Shown here: in pieces, positions 23,273 to 33,238 of the stretch
Numbering within the stretch: position 1 is the stretch's first letter
Layout of the letters: every line of letters begins with the position of its first letter
Notes under the pieces: model-generated
What the model saw: the letters and a program-made list of their open reading frames with translations, nothing else
Database searches by the model: none
Told to the model about the DNA's origin: nothing
From: an uncultured Pelagibacteraceae bacterium
Lineage (GTDB): Bacteria > Pseudomonadota > Alphaproteobacteria > Pelagibacterales > Pelagibacteraceae
Assembly: GCA_902573295.1 (NCBI GenBank)
Contig: CACGJB010000006.1
Span: 1 to 35,807 of the forward strand
Reading direction: 5' to 3'
Length of the DNA stretch: 35,807 bases
Made by a program: the position numbers and the translations under genes

Positions 23273-23761
23273 ATGAGATTATACAAAATTTTAAAAAACA
23301 CACTTTTGGTATTAATGGCTTGTTTAGCACTTACAGCCTGTGCAACTAAAAAAGAAGTTTCGAATGTTCAAGGTCAAATGCAAGGTGATGTTTACACTGG
23401 AACAGATACGGTAGAATATCTGGCAGACGGTGTTCCAGACAGAGTTTTCTTTGCAACAAACGAGTCAATATTAACAACAGCTTCAAGAGAAACTTTAAGA
23501 GCACAAGCTGGTTGGTTAAGAAAAAATCCAAGCATCAATGTAGTGCTTGAAGGACACGCTGATGAAAGAGGAACTAGAGAATATAACTTAGCGCTTGGTG
23601 AAAGAAGAGCTAACGCAGCTAAAGATTATTTAATGACTTATGGTATATCATCAGACAGAATAACTGTTTTAAGTTATGGTAAAGAGAGACCCGTTGATTC
23701 TGGCTCAAACCCATTAGCTTGGTCAAAAAACAGAAGATCAGTAACTGTTAAAGCAAATTAA
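23273..23761 (+). CDS. pal: Pal, peptidoglycan-associated outer-membrane lipoprotein
   Basis: A 162-residue lipoprotein whose lipobox LTAC puts the lipidated Cys at residue 23. The OmpA-like domain holds VVLEGHADERGTREYN and LGERRANAAKDYL, the diaminopimelate-binding region. I chose ATG 23273 rather than the in-frame TTG at 23210: it has AAGGAG (23260-23265) 7 bp upstream and gives a normal-length signal peptide. TATACT at 23205-23210 is a possible -10 for a separate pal transcript. A strong terminator follows. Confidence 0.95.
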   Translation: MRLYKILKNTLLVLMACLALTACATKKEVSNVQGQMQGDVYTGTDTVEYLADGVPDRVFFATNESILTTASRETLRAQAGWLRKNPSINVVLEGHADERGTREYNLALGERRANAAKDYLMTYGISSDRITVLSYGKERPVDSGSNPLAWSKNRRSVTVKAN

Positions 23762-23774
23762 TTATTTAAAATTT

Positions 23775-23814
23775 AAGACCCTAAATCCATTAAAGGTTTT
23801 AGGGTCTTTTTTTT
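23775..23814 (+). terminator. Intrinsic terminator after pal
   Basis: AAGACCCTAAA (23775-23785) pairs perfectly with TTTAGGGTCTT (23798-23808) across a 12-nt loop, in which two further G-C pairs are possible, followed by a run of eight T (23807-23814). It is the clearest terminator in the window and ends the tolQRAB-pal transcript. Confidence 0.92.
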
Positions 23815-23844
23815 GCCATTTTTATAATCATAAGTCTAATTTAA

Positions 23845-24852
23845 ATGATGTACGTATTTAAATTAGTAATTTTAAAATTATTTTTAATCTTAAATTTGTT
23901 TTTTATTAATATTTCTTTTGCAGATAATCATAATATCTATGAAACATTAGAAATAATAAAAAATGATCTTAAAACACTTGAAAGAGCAGTTTATTCTGGA
24001 TCTATAGAAGTGAAAGCAAGTACTAATGATATTTCAGTTTCAGATTTGGACCAAAACTCAGAAGATGTTTTAACTAGACATTTATTAAAATTGTCAGAAG
24101 TTGAGAATCAGTTTAGAGAACTCACTAATAAATTTGAGGAAATAAATTTTAAGTTGGATAAATTATCTACCCGTGTTTCAAAAATTCAAGCAGATAACCA
24201 AATAAGATTTCAAGATATAGAGACAAACATTAGCTCTGGAAATATAAGTAGCGTAGAAAATCAATTAAGTTCAAAACCAAAGACTGATGAAGAAAAAGTT
24301 TTACCTGGTAGTTCACAGCCCCAAGATTTAGGAACAATTTCATATAAAGATACAGAGACAAACGAAACTTCACAACAAATTCAATCTGTAGATACTACAG
24401 CTTCAATTGTAACAGAAACTTTTCAGTCTGAAGAAAAAATACTTCCTCAAGATTTAAATCCAGTGGAGCAATATGAATTTGCAACAAGTTTTTTAAAAGT
24501 TGGAGACTATAGTACAGCGGAAAGAGCTTTTAGAGAATTTGTTCTATCTAACCCTGATCATGAGTTAGCGGGTAGTGCACAATACTGGTATGCAGAAACA
24601 TTCAGAATAAGACAATTATATACTGATGCAGCTTCTGCTTATTTAGAGGGTTACCAAAAATATCCTAAAGGAAAAAAAGCTCCAATTAATCTATTAAAAC
24701 TTGGAGTATCAATGGTTCAAATTGGTGAAAAAGACCAAGGATGTAAAATGATAAATGGTGTAGAATTGCAATATCCTAATGCAAACCAGTCTGTAATACA
24801 AAAAGCAAAATATGAGTCCAAAAAATTTGAATGCATTAAACAAGACTCATAA
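23845..24852 (+). CDS. cpoB: CpoB/YbgF, Tol-Pal-associated TPR protein
   Basis: A 335-residue secreted protein: signal peptide of about 26 residues ending SFA-DN, a coiled-coil region with Asn/Ser-rich linkers (about 30-200), and a C-terminal tetratricopeptide part (about 212-330) with QYEFATSFLKVGDYSTAERA and repeats that follow. CpoB coordinates peptidoglycan synthesis with Tol action in E. coli. The start could be the second ATG at 23848. It sits beyond the pal terminator and so needs its own promoter. tilS overlaps its end by 41 bp. Confidence 0.87.
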   Translation: MMYVFKLVILKLFLILNLFFINISFADNHNIYETLEIIKNDLKTLERAVYSGSIEVKASTNDISVSDLDQNSEDVLTRHLLKLSEVENQFRELTNKFEEINFKLDKLSTRVSKIQADNQIRFQDIETNISSGNISSVENQLSSKPKTDEEKVLPGSSQPQDLGTISYKDTETNETSQQIQSVDTTASIVTETFQSEEKILPQDLNPVEQYEFATSFLKVGDYSTAERAFREFVLSNPDHELAGSAQYWYAETFRIRQLYTDAASAYLEGYQKYPKGKKAPINLLKLGVSMVQIGEKDQGCKMINGVELQYPNANQSVIQKAKYESKKFECIKQDS

Positions 24853-25840
24853 GTTTTTATTAAATCAATTAAAAGATAAACAAACTTCTAAAATTTATAA
24901 AAAATTTGAAGAAAATCTTAAATTAAATGAGGATTTTATAGTTGCGGTTTCTGGTGGACCAGACAGTCTAGCTTTATGTTTTTTATCAAAAATTTATTCT
25001 ATTAAAAAACGTCTAAAAGTTAAATATTTACACGTTGATCATAAACTTAGAAAATATTCAACAAAAGAGGCAAAATTTGTAAAATTACTTCTAAAAAAAT
25101 TATCTACTAATCTTGAGATTTTAAACTGGATTGGAAAAAAACCAAAAAGCAACATCCAATCTATTGCAAGAGATAAAAGATATGCACTGATGATAAACAA
25201 GGCAAAAAAATTAAAAATAAATAATATTTTATTAGCTCATCATAAGGATGACTTAATGGAGAATTTTTTTATTAGAATTTTAAGAGGCAGCGGTTTAAAT
25301 GGCATGGTGTCATTTGATCAAATAACCAACTTACAAAATATTAATTTGATAAGACCTTTGTTAAAATTTTCTAAAAAAAATTTAGAATATATTACCAAAA
25401 AAGTTTTTAAAAATTATCTCGAAGATCCCTCCAATAAAAATGATGAATTTAAAAGAGTAAAAATTAGAAATTTTATAAAAAATTTGGAATTAGAGGGATT
25501 GGATAATGATAAATTTAGTCTAACGATTAAAAATTTAAAATTTGCTAACGAGTCAATTAAATACTTTGTAGAAAAAAATTTAAAAGACAATTCAACAATT
25601 TCAAATATTAATAAGTTTGTTATTTTGAATGAAAATTTTTTTCTTCAACCAGAAGAAGTAGTTTTTAGGTCTCTAACAGAAGTGTTAAAAACTGTTGGTA
25701 AAAAATATTACCCAGTAAGAGGAAAAAAAATTAATAACTTACTTTATCAAATTAAAAAAGATAACTCATTTATGACTACTTTAGGAAACTGTTTAATAAA
25801 GAAGGTAAATAACTCAGTTATAGTATCAAAAGAGCGTTAA
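24812..25840 (+). CDS. tilS: tRNA(Ile)-lysidine synthase
   Basis: Modifies C34 of tRNA-Ile(CAU) to lysidine so that AUA is read as isoleucine; essential where that tRNA exists. The 342-residue N-type PP-loop ATPase has VAVSGGPDSLAL at 44-55, HVDHKLR near 74-80, and LLAHHKDDLMENFFIRILRG near 138-157. The start at ATG 24812 lies well inside cpoB; TTG 24827 is an alternative. AUA codons are common in this A+T-rich window, which fits the need for it. Confidence 0.92.
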   Translation: MSPKNLNALNKTHKFLLNQLKDKQTSKIYKKFEENLKLNEDFIVAVSGGPDSLALCFLSKIYSIKKRLKVKYLHVDHKLRKYSTKEAKFVKLLLKKLSTNLEILNWIGKKPKSNIQSIARDKRYALMINKAKKLKINNILLAHHKDDLMENFFIRILRGSGLNGMVSFDQITNLQNINLIRPLLKFSKKNLEYITKKVFKNYLEDPSNKNDEFKRVKIRNFIKNLELEGLDNDKFSLTIKNLKFANESIKYFVEKNLKDNSTISNINKFVILNENFFLQPEEVVFRSLTEVLKTVGKKYYPVRGKKINNLLYQIKKDNSFMTTLGNCLIKKVNNSVIVSKER

Positions 25841-25903
25841 AGTTAATAAAATAACTGATATTTTGTCACTTGTTAATTTAATAATAATTCTTATTTTAAA
25901 CTA

Positions 25904-27811
25904 ATGAATTTAAAAAATCTAGCTATGTGGGGAATTATAGTTTTTTTAACTATAGGTCTTTACAATATGTTTAAAAATCCTCAATCTAATATTAGAGGAG
26001 GAAATCAAATAATATTTTCTGATTTTTTGAATTCAGTAGAAAACGGTGAAGTTCTTAAAGTTGAAATCCAAGGAAATAACATTAAAGGTGTTTATTCAAA
26101 TGGAAATTCTTTTTCAACATATGCTCCTAATGATCCAAATCTTATAGAGAAATTATCTGAAAAAGGAGTAAGTATTTCTGCAGCACCTCTAGAGGAAAAA
26201 ATGCCATCATTGTTTGGCGTCCTTCTTTCATGGTTTCCTATGTTATTACTGATTGCAGTATGGATTTTTTTCATGAGACAAATGCAGGGTGGAAAAGGTG
26301 GGGCGATGGGATTTGGGAAATCAAAAGCAAAAATGATGAACGAATTAAAAGGTAAAGTTACGTTTAACGATGTTGCTGGTGTAGAAGAAGCTAAAGAAGA
26401 AGTAGAAGAAATAGTAGAATTCTTAAAAGATCCTAAAAAATTTAGTAGGTTGGGTGGAAAAATTCCAAGAGGAGCATTACTTGTTGGCCCTCCAGGAACA
26501 GGTAAAACTTTATTAGCTAGAGCTATTGCAGGTGAAGCAGGAGTTCCTTTTTTCACTATTTCAGGCTCAGATTTTGTAGAGATGTTTGTTGGAGTAGGAG
26601 CATCTAGAGTTAGAGACATGTTTGAACAAGGTAAAAAAAATTCTCCATGTATAATTTTTATTGACGAAATTGATGCAGTTGGAAGAAGTAGAGGAGCTGG
26701 TTTGGGTGGGGGTAATGATGAAAGAGAGCAAACGTTAAATCAGTTATTAGTTGAGATGGATGGTTTTGATACAAATGAAGGTGTCATTATTATTGCTGCA
26801 ACAAACAGACCAGATGTTCTTGATCCAGCTTTATTGAGACCTGGAAGATTTGATAGACAGGTAGTGGTTTCAAACCCAGATATTATTGGAAGAGAAAAAA
26901 TTTTAAAAGTTCATGTAAAAAAAATAAAAATGGCTCCAGATGTAAATTTAAGAACAATTGCAAGAGGCACACCAGGTTTTTCAGGAGCAGATCTTGCAAA
27001 TCTTGTTAATGAAGCAGCTTTGTTAGCAGCAAGAAAAAACAAAAGAATAGTTACATTATTAGAATTTGAAGAAGCTAAAGACAAGGTTATGATGGGAGCT
27101 GAAAGACGTTCAATGGTCATGACTGAAGACGAGAAAAAACTTACAGCTTACCATGAAGGAGGTCATGCTTTAGTTTCGTTTAATATGCCAAGTTACGATC
27201 CAATACATAAAGCAACTATTATACCAAGAGGAAGAGCTCTTGGAATGGTAATGAATTTACCAGAGAGAGACAAACATGGTTACTCGATAAAATATTTAAA
27301 AGCAAGATTGGCAGTTTGTTTTGGAGGAAGAGTTGCTGAAGAACTAATTTTTGGAAAAGACAATATATCTACAGGTGCAGGTGGTGGAAGCGGTTCAGAT
27401 ATTAATCAAGCTACACAACTTGCTAGAGCCATGGTGACGAAGTATGGTATGAGTGAAGAAATGGGACCAGTAGAATATGGAGAAAATCAAGAAGAAGTAT
27501 TTTTAGGAAGATCGGTTACTCAAACTCAATCTGTTTCAGAGGAAGTTGCTCAAAAAATTGATAAAGAAATAAGAAAACTTGTAGACGAAGGATATAACCA
27601 AGCTAAGAAAATTTTGACAGAAAAAATAGATGATTTACATAAAATTGCCAAAGCTCTAATAACATACGAAACATTAACTGGTGAAGAAATAGAGAATATA
27701 ATTAATAAAAATTTATATCCTAAAGATAAAGTTTTAGATAATCCAGAAACTAAAGATGATCAAGACTCAGCTTTAGGTGCTATGGGTTTGAAACCTAAAA
27801 TTGTTCACTAA
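25904..27811 (+). CDS. ftsH: ATP-dependent membrane zinc metalloprotease FtsH
   Basis: Membrane-anchored AAA+ protease for quality control and regulated proteolysis. The 635-residue protein has helices at about 5-21 and 104-124 around a small periplasmic domain, Walker A GPPGTGKT at 195-202, Walker B IIFIDEID at about 250-257, the second region of homology [18 protein letters not shown] at 301-318, and the zinc site HEGGH at 417-421. A 63-bp gap upstream has TTGTCA at 25863-25868, a possible -35 without a clear -10. In gammaproteobacteria FtsH degrades RpoH, also encoded in this window. Confidence 0.97.
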   Translation: MNLKNLAMWGIIVFLTIGLYNMFKNPQSNIRGGNQIIFSDFLNSVENGEVLKVEIQGNNIKGVYSNGNSFSTYAPNDPNLIEKLSEKGVSISAAPLEEKMPSLFGVLLSWFPMLLLIAVWIFFMRQMQGGKGGAMGFGKSKAKMMNELKGKVTFNDVAGVEEAKEEVEEIVEFLKDPKKFSRLGGKIPRGALLVGPPGTGKTLLARAIAGEAGVPFFTISGSDFVEMFVGVGASRVRDMFEQGKKNSPCIIFIDEIDAVGRSRGAGLGGGNDEREQTLNQLLVEMDGFDTNEGVIIIAATNRPDVLDPALLRPGRFDRQVVVSNPDIIGREKILKVHVKKIKMAPDVNLRTIARGTPGFSGADLANLVNEAALLAARKNKRIVTLLEFEEAKDKVMMGAERRSMVMTEDEKKLTAYHEGGHALVSFNMPSYDPIHKATIIPRGRALGMVMNLPERDKHGYSIKYLKARLAVCFGGRVAEELIFGKDNISTGAGGGSGSDINQATQLARAMVTKYGMSEEMGPVEYGENQEEVFLGRSVTQTQSVSEEVAQKIDKEIRKLVDEGYNQAKKILTEKIDDLHKIAKALITYETLTGEEIENIINKNLYPKDKVLDNPETKDDQDSALGAMGLKPKIVH

Positions 27812-27817
27812 TAAATA

Positions 27818-28870
27818 ATGCAAAGATATTACACAAGAGCGTGTAATTTCTACTATGGTAATCAATCTAAAACTTTAGTAAATAAAAAAAAATCTATTGC
27901 ACTACATCAGATTAAAGAAATATCTTTTGACCATGTCGAGATTATTACAAGAAAAAAGATCAGAAGAATTTCAATTAATCAAGTCAAGAAATTACCGATT
28001 AACTTAAAAAAAAAAATAAATGCAGATATTAAAAAAATAAATTCAAAAAAAAAAAATTTTTCAAATTTTAATTTTAAAAAAATTCCAAATATTTTGGGGG
28101 TATTAAATCTTACACCTGACAGTTTTTCGGATGGAGGAAAATTTAATAAAAAAAATAAAGGTATCACACATGCAATTAATTTATACAAAAATGGTGCATC
28201 TATTATAGATGTTGGTGGAGAGTCTACAAGACCAGGATCTAAGCCTGTAAATGAAAAGCAAGAATGGAATAGAATTAATAAGATATTAAAACTAATTGTA
28301 AAAAAATTACCATTATCTTTAGACACAAGAAAGTCAAGAATTATGGAAAATGGTATTAGAATGGGAGTTAAGCTTATTAATGATGTTTCAGGATTAAGTT
28401 ATGACCCCAAAACAATAAATATTTTAAAAAAGTATAAAATTCCATTTGTAGTGCAGCATTCAGTTGGGATACCAGAAAATATGCAAAAGAAAGCAAAATA
28501 TAAAAATGAATTATTAGATATATATGATTATTTTGAAGATAAGATTAAGTTAATACGATCCAAGGGTATTAAACACAATAATATAATTTTAGATCCTGGA
28601 ATTGGATTTGGAAAAAATTTGAAACATAATATGAATCTTATAAGAGGTGTTTCTATTTTTCATTCATTAGGTTTTCCTATACTAGTAGGGAATTCAAGAA
28701 AAAGATTTATTAAAGATATATCAAAAAAAAATGATAGCAAAACAAGGATCGGTGGAACTATGGCCTCTTCAATATATCTTTTAATGCAAGGGATTCAGAT
28801 TTTAAGAATTCATGATGTTAATGAAGTTAAGCAAGGAATTAAAGTTTTTAACGAGATAGTCAAAAATTAA
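27818..28870 (+). CDS. folP: Dihydropteroate synthase with N-terminal extension
   Basis: Condenses p-aminobenzoate with dihydropterin pyrophosphate in folate synthesis. The catalytic TIM barrel runs from about residue 90 to 350: GVLNLTPDSFSDGGKF at 94-109, VGGESTRPGS near 133-142, NDVSG, DPGIGFGKN and GNSRKRFI, with RIHDV near the end. The first ~88 residues are a lysine-rich extension, with FDHVEIITRKK and RRISINQVKKLP resembling the extra N-terminal domain of alphaproteobacterial FolP proteins. The stop shares a base with the glmM ATG. Confidence 0.92.
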   Translation: MQRYYTRACNFYYGNQSKTLVNKKKSIALHQIKEISFDHVEIITRKKIRRISINQVKKLPINLKKKINADIKKINSKKKNFSNFNFKKIPNILGVLNLTPDSFSDGGKFNKKNKGITHAINLYKNGASIIDVGGESTRPGSKPVNEKQEWNRINKILKLIVKKLPLSLDTRKSRIMENGIRMGVKLINDVSGLSYDPKTINILKKYKIPFVVQHSVGIPENMQKKAKYKNELLDIYDYFEDKIKLIRSKGIKHNNIILDPGIGFGKNLKHNMNLIRGVSIFHSLGFPILVGNSRKRFIKDISKKNDSKTRIGGTMASSIYLLMQGIQILRIHDVNEVKQGIKVFNEIVKN

Positions 28871-30201
28871 TGACAAAAAAATATTTTGGAACAGATGGGA
28901 TAAGAGGAGCGGTTAATAGTAAATTTATAAATGGAGATATGTTCTTTAAATTTGGACTTGCTAGTGGAACATACTTTAAATCACAAAAAAAAAGAAAACA
29001 AACAGCAATAATTGCGAAAGACACAAGATTGTCAGGATATACACTTGAGCCAGCTCTTGTTTCAGGTTTAGCTTCAGCTGGCATGCATGTTTATACCTTA
29101 GGACCTTTACCAACTAACGGGTTGGCTATGTTAACAAAAGAAATGAAGGCTAATATGGGTATAATGATCACTGCCTCTCACAATCCACATTTTGATAATG
29201 GTTTAAAACTGTTTGGTCCTGATGGAATGAAATTATCAGATAAAATAGAAAAAAAAATTGAGAGACTTATAGATAAAAAAATCTCAAAAAACCTTTCACA
29301 TTCTGAAAAATTAGGGAGAGTTAAAAGATTAGAAACAGGTACCAAAAAATATATTAAAATATTAAAAAAAAATTTCACAAAAGAGTTCAATTTAAGAGGA
29401 CTAAGAATAGTAATCGATTGTGCAAATGGTGCTGGTTATAGGGCAGGGCCTGAATTATTGAAATCATTAGGAGCCAAAGTCATAGCAATAGGTGTTAAGC
29501 CAAATGGTTTAAATATTAATAAAAAATGCGGATCAACTTTTCCAAGAAATATCAGATCTGCTGTAAAAAAATATAAAGCACATATCGGAATATCTTTAGA
29601 TGGAGATGCTGACAGGATTATAATGTGTGATGAAAAAAGCAATATAATAGATGGAGATCAAATTATAGCTGCTTTAGCAACAAGATGGAAAAACAAAAAA
29701 ATGTTAAAAGGGGGAGTTGTTGGAACATTAATGTCAAATTATGGGTTAGAAAAATATTTTAAATCAAAAGGAATAAAATTTCTAAGGGCAAATGTTGGAG
29801 ATAGATATGTTAAAGAAAAAATGCAGAAATATAATTTTAATTTAGGTGGTGAACAATCGGGACATATTATTTTAGGTAAATTTGCAACTACAGGAGATGG
29901 TTTGCTAGTAGCTTTAGAAGCTCTTTTTGCTTTAAGAAAAGGAAAAAAGGCAAGTGAATTTTTTGATCAATTTAAGAAAACACCTCAGCTTTTAGAAAAT
30001 ATCGAAGTAAAAGATAAAAATATTATTAATAAACCAGAGATAAAAAAAATTATCAAAAATGCAGATAAATTAATCAAAGGTGATGGAAGAATTTTAGTAA
30101 GAAAATCAGGAACAGAATCTAAAATAAGAGTAATGGGAGAAAGTGAAAATAAAGCTCTTTTATACAAATGTGTAAATATGATTACAAAAAAAATTAAATA
30201 A
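28870..30201 (+). CDS. glmM: Phosphoglucosamine mutase
   Basis: Interconverts glucosamine-6-phosphate and glucosamine-1-phosphate on the way to UDP-GlcNAc for peptidoglycan. The 443-residue protein has FGTDGIRG at 6-13, the phosphoserine loop TASHNPHFDNG with Ser103, the metal loop DGDADR near 240-245, and the sugar-binding GGEQSGH near 322-328, with RKSGTES in domain 4. It follows folP as in most proteobacteria. Confidence 0.96.
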   Translation: MTKKYFGTDGIRGAVNSKFINGDMFFKFGLASGTYFKSQKKRKQTAIIAKDTRLSGYTLEPALVSGLASAGMHVYTLGPLPTNGLAMLTKEMKANMGIMITASHNPHFDNGLKLFGPDGMKLSDKIEKKIERLIDKKISKNLSHSEKLGRVKRLETGTKKYIKILKKNFTKEFNLRGLRIVIDCANGAGYRAGPELLKSLGAKVIAIGVKPNGLNINKKCGSTFPRNIRSAVKKYKAHIGISLDGDADRIIMCDEKSNIIDGDQIIAALATRWKNKKMLKGGVVGTLMSNYGLEKYFKSKGIKFLRANVGDRYVKEKMQKYNFNLGGEQSGHIILGKFATTGDGLLVALEALFALRKGKKASEFFDQFKKTPQLLENIEVKDKNIINKPEIKKIIKNADKLIKGDGRILVRKSGTESKIRVMGESENKALLYKCVNMITKKIK

Positions 30202-30202
30202 A

Positions 30203-31015
30203 TTGAAACCAAAGTCCAAAATTTTAATTATTGCAGGATCTGATTCATCTGGTGGAGCAGGTATTCAAGCTGATATAAAAACTGTTACTGCTCTAGGTTC
30301 TTATGCAATGACAGCAATAACAGCAGTTACTTCTCAAAATACCACAGGTGTAAAATCGATCGTTGGAATTAATCCAAAAGAAATTTTTAATCAAATTATT
30401 TATAGTTGCAAAGATATAAGACCTCATGCAATAAAAATTGGTATGCTACATTCTTCAGAGGTTATTAGAATGGTACTGAAAGCTCTGGATGTAATTAAAG
30501 TTAAAAAAATCGTATTAGATCCAGTTATGGTTGCTAAAGGAGGGGCTAAACTTATAGATACTAAAGCTATTCAATTATTAAAATTAAAATTAATTAAAAA
30601 AGTATCACTTATTACCCCCAATATACCAGAGGCAGAAATTTTGACTAAAACAACAATTATAACTAAAGAGGATATGATTTTTGCTGCTAATAAACTTATA
30701 GGATTAGGAGCCAAAAATGTACTTATAAAAGGTGGCCATTTAAAACATAAAAATGTAATAGATATTTTAATAAACAAAAAAGACATTAAGATCTTCAAAA
30801 GTGAGCGTCACAAATCAAAGAATACCCATGGTACAGGTTGTACATTATCTAGCTCAGTTTCAACTTTTTTATCATGTGGAAAAACAGTAAAGAAATCTTG
30901 TGAGCTAGGAATTAAGTATGTAAATTCTGCAATTAAATCAAACCCGAAATATGGAAAAGGTCATGGCCCAATTAACCATCTCACTTCCTTAAAAGTAAAC
31001 AGAAAATTTAAATAA
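30203..31015 (+). CDS. thiD: Hydroxymethylpyrimidine/phosphomethylpyrimidine kinase
   Basis: Phosphorylates HMP twice to HMP-PP, the substrate of ThiE. The 270-residue ribokinase-fold protein begins [18 protein letters not shown] at 10-27, has [10 protein letters not shown] near 112-121 and the anion-hole/catalytic GTGCTLSS near 210-217. Start is TTG at 30203, 1 bp after the glmM stop, and matches the family N terminus. Its stop shares a base with the purA ATG. Confidence 0.93.
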   Translation: MKPKSKILIIAGSDSSGGAGIQADIKTVTALGSYAMTAITAVTSQNTTGVKSIVGINPKEIFNQIIYSCKDIRPHAIKIGMLHSSEVIRMVLKALDVIKVKKIVLDPVMVAKGGAKLIDTKAIQLLKLKLIKKVSLITPNIPEAEILTKTTIITKEDMIFAANKLIGLGAKNVLIKGGHLKHKNVIDILINKKDIKIFKSERHKSKNTHGTGCTLSSSVSTFLSCGKTVKKSCELGIKYVNSAIKSNPKYGKGHGPINHLTSLKVNRKFK

Positions 31016-32307
31016 TGAAAAATATAGTCGTTGTTGGATCTCAATGGGGTGACGAAGGGAAAGGAAAAATTGTTGATTGGTTATCTGAACAGGCTGATGT
31101 AGTAATAAGATTCCAAGGAGGCCACAATGCTGGTCATACTTTAGTGATTGATGGTGTTACTTATAAATTGAGATTATTGCCATCTGGAATAGTTAGAAAA
31201 GGCAAAATATCAATTATTGGCAACGGAGTTGTCGTAGATCCATGGGCTTTATTAGAGGAAATAGAAGAAATAAAATCTAAAGGTGTAGAAGTAAATGTAA
31301 ATAATTTTATTATTTCGGAGTCTGCAAATTTAATTTTGCCTTTTCATAGAGAAATGGATGAGATTAGAGAGGATGCAGCAGGAAAAAGCAAAATAGGAAC
31401 TACAAGACGTGGAATTGGACCAGCATATGAAGATAAAGTTGGAAGGAGATCTATAAGAGTTATGGATCTAAGATCTGAAAAAAATTTAGATCAAAGACTC
31501 GACTCTGTACTGGTTCATCATAATGCAATTAGAAAAGGCCTAGGAAAAAAAATTTTTGAAAAAGATCAGCTTAAATATGATTTGCTTAAAATAGCACCCA
31601 AAATATTAGAATTTTCTCAGCCAGTTTGGTTAAAGATTGATCAATTTAAAAAACAAAAAAAGAGAATTTTATTTGAAGGAGCCCAAGGTATTTTACTTGA
31701 TGTAGATCATGGAACTTATCCTTTTGTAACTTCATCTAATACTGTTGCCTCAAGCGCAGCTACAGGAACTGGTTGTGGCCCTAATTCGATTAATTATGTT
31801 CTTGGAATTACAAAAGCTTACACAACAAGAGTTGGGGAAGGTCCTTTTCCTACAGAGTTAACAGATGATGTTGGTGAACTTTTAGGAACACGTGGAAAAG
31901 AATTTGGAACTGTTACAAGCAGAAAAAGAAGATGTGGATGGTTTGATGGTGTTTTGGTAAGGCAAACTATTAGAGTTTCAGGTATTGATGGTATCGCTTT
32001 AACAAAATTAGATGTACTCGATGAATTAGATGAAATTAAAATGTGTGTTGCTTATGAGCTTGATGGTAAAAGATTAGATTATTTACCTGCTGCAGTAGAA
32101 GATCAAATAAAAATAAAACCAATTTATGAAACTTTTCCAGGTTGGAAAGTTTCTACAAATGGAGTTAAAAATCTGGACTCATTACCTGAAAATGCAAAAA
32201 AATATATTTTTGCTGTTGAAGATTTTATTGGTGCAAAAGTATCAAGTATCTCAACTAGTCCAGAAAGAGATCATACTATTTTAATTGAAAATCCTTTTGA
32301 AGTTTAG
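31015..32307 (+). CDS. purA: Adenylosuccinate synthetase
   Basis: GTP-dependent ligation of IMP and aspartate, first committed step to AMP. The 430-residue protein has the P-loop-like GDEGKGK at 12-18, GGHNAGHT around 38-45, the [12 protein letters not shown]-type segment near 128-139, [19 protein letters not shown] near 223-241, and [10 protein letters not shown]. Its TAG overlaps the convergent rpoH stop codon, leaving no space for a terminator. Confidence 0.97.
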   Translation: MKNIVVVGSQWGDEGKGKIVDWLSEQADVVIRFQGGHNAGHTLVIDGVTYKLRLLPSGIVRKGKISIIGNGVVVDPWALLEEIEEIKSKGVEVNVNNFIISESANLILPFHREMDEIREDAAGKSKIGTTRRGIGPAYEDKVGRRSIRVMDLRSEKNLDQRLDSVLVHHNAIRKGLGKKIFEKDQLKYDLLKIAPKILEFSQPVWLKIDQFKKQKKRILFEGAQGILLDVDHGTYPFVTSSNTVASSAATGTGCGPNSINYVLGITKAYTTRVGEGPFPTELTDDVGELLGTRGKEFGTVTSRKRRCGWFDGVLVRQTIRVSGIDGIALTKLDVLDELDEIKMCVAYELDGKRLDYLPAAVEDQIKIKPIYETFPGWKVSTNGVKNLDSLPENAKKYIFAVEDFIGAKVSSISTSPERDHTILIENPFEV

Positions 32308-33197
32308 TTTGCGGGTAAAAGATTTTTTGATTTAGCTAATAGAAGCATGTGCTTTTGGAGTTTTTCAAATGCTTTATTTTCTATTTGTCTAACTCTTTCT
32401 CTGCTAATTTTATATTTTTGACTTAAATCTTCCAGTGTAGTTGGGTCATCATTTAGTCTTCTTGAGTATAAAATTTCTCTTTCTCTATCGTTAAGAACTT
32501 TAATAGAGTCTTTTAATAAATCTTTTCTTTGTTCCATTTCCTCATGGTGAGCAAATTTTAAGTCATGATCAAGTTCTTTATCAACCAACCAGTCTTGCCA
32601 TTCATCACCATCTTCCCCAACTTGAGCATTTAGCGAGAACTCCTTCCCAGAAAGTCTTCTATTCATTGAAACGACTTCTTCTTTACTTACATCGAGCTTA
32701 TTAGCTATATGATCAACGTGTTCATCTCTTAAGTCACCTTCAGTTTCTGGAGAAATTTGATTTTTAATTTTCTTTAGATTAAAAAATAATTTTTTTTGAG
32801 CAGTAGTAGTTCCAATTTTGACAAGACTCCAAGATCTTAAAATATATTCTTGAATAGAAGCTTTAATCCACCACATCGCGTAAGTTGCCAATCTAAAACC
32901 TTTTTCTGGTTCAAATTTCTTAACAGCTTGCATAAGACCTACATTTCCCTCTGAAATCATTTCATTAATAGGCAAACCATATCCTTTGTAACCCATAGCA
33001 ATCTTTGCAACTAATCTTAAGTGACTAGTAACTAGTTTTTCTGCAGCTTTAATATTACCTGTTGCTTTCCAGTTCTTTGCTAGCATATATTCCTCTTCTG
33101 CAGCTAACATCGGAAATTTTTTAATCTGCTCTAAATATGCAGATAGTCCACCTTCATTAGAAAGGGTTGGCAGATTGTTGCTCATTGTTGCGCTCAT
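32304..33197 (-). CDS. rpoH: RNA polymerase sigma-32 (heat-shock) factor
   Basis: Alternative sigma factor for heat-shock and related genes. The 297-residue protein lacks region 1.1, has region 2 with [20 protein letters not shown] and [16 protein letters not shown] (about 83-120), the RpoH-specific QKKLFFNL box near 133-140, and region 4 with [20 protein letters not shown] near 264-283. A TATAAT lies at 33222-33217 on the minus strand, 20 bp before the ATG, without a good -35. Known SAR11 genomes carry very few sigma factors, so this is likely the main stress sigma. Confidence 0.95.
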   Translation of the reverse strand: MSATMSNNLPTLSNEGGLSAYLEQIKKFPMLAAEEEYMLAKNWKATGNIKAAEKLVTSHLRLVAKIAMGYKGYGLPINEMISEGNVGLMQAVKKFEPEKGFRLATYAMWWIKASIQEYILRSWSLVKIGTTTAQKKLFFNLKKIKNQISPETEGDLRDEHVDHIANKLDVSKEEVVSMNRRLSGKEFSLNAQVGEDGDEWQDWLVDKELDHDLKFAHHEEMEQRKDLLKDSIKVLNDREREILYSRRLNDDPTTLEDLSQKYKISRERVRQIENKAFEKLQKHMLLLAKSKNLLPAN

Positions 33198-33238
33198 AGC
33201 AGTGTTTATTTAATTAATTATACCTAATTTTCAATAAT

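Noticed and set aside
26092-26619. A 175-codon minus-strand open frame inside ftsH
   Set aside because: It is a shadow of the highly conserved AAA domain; its Ser/Pro-rich translation is the usual reverse reading of such codons.
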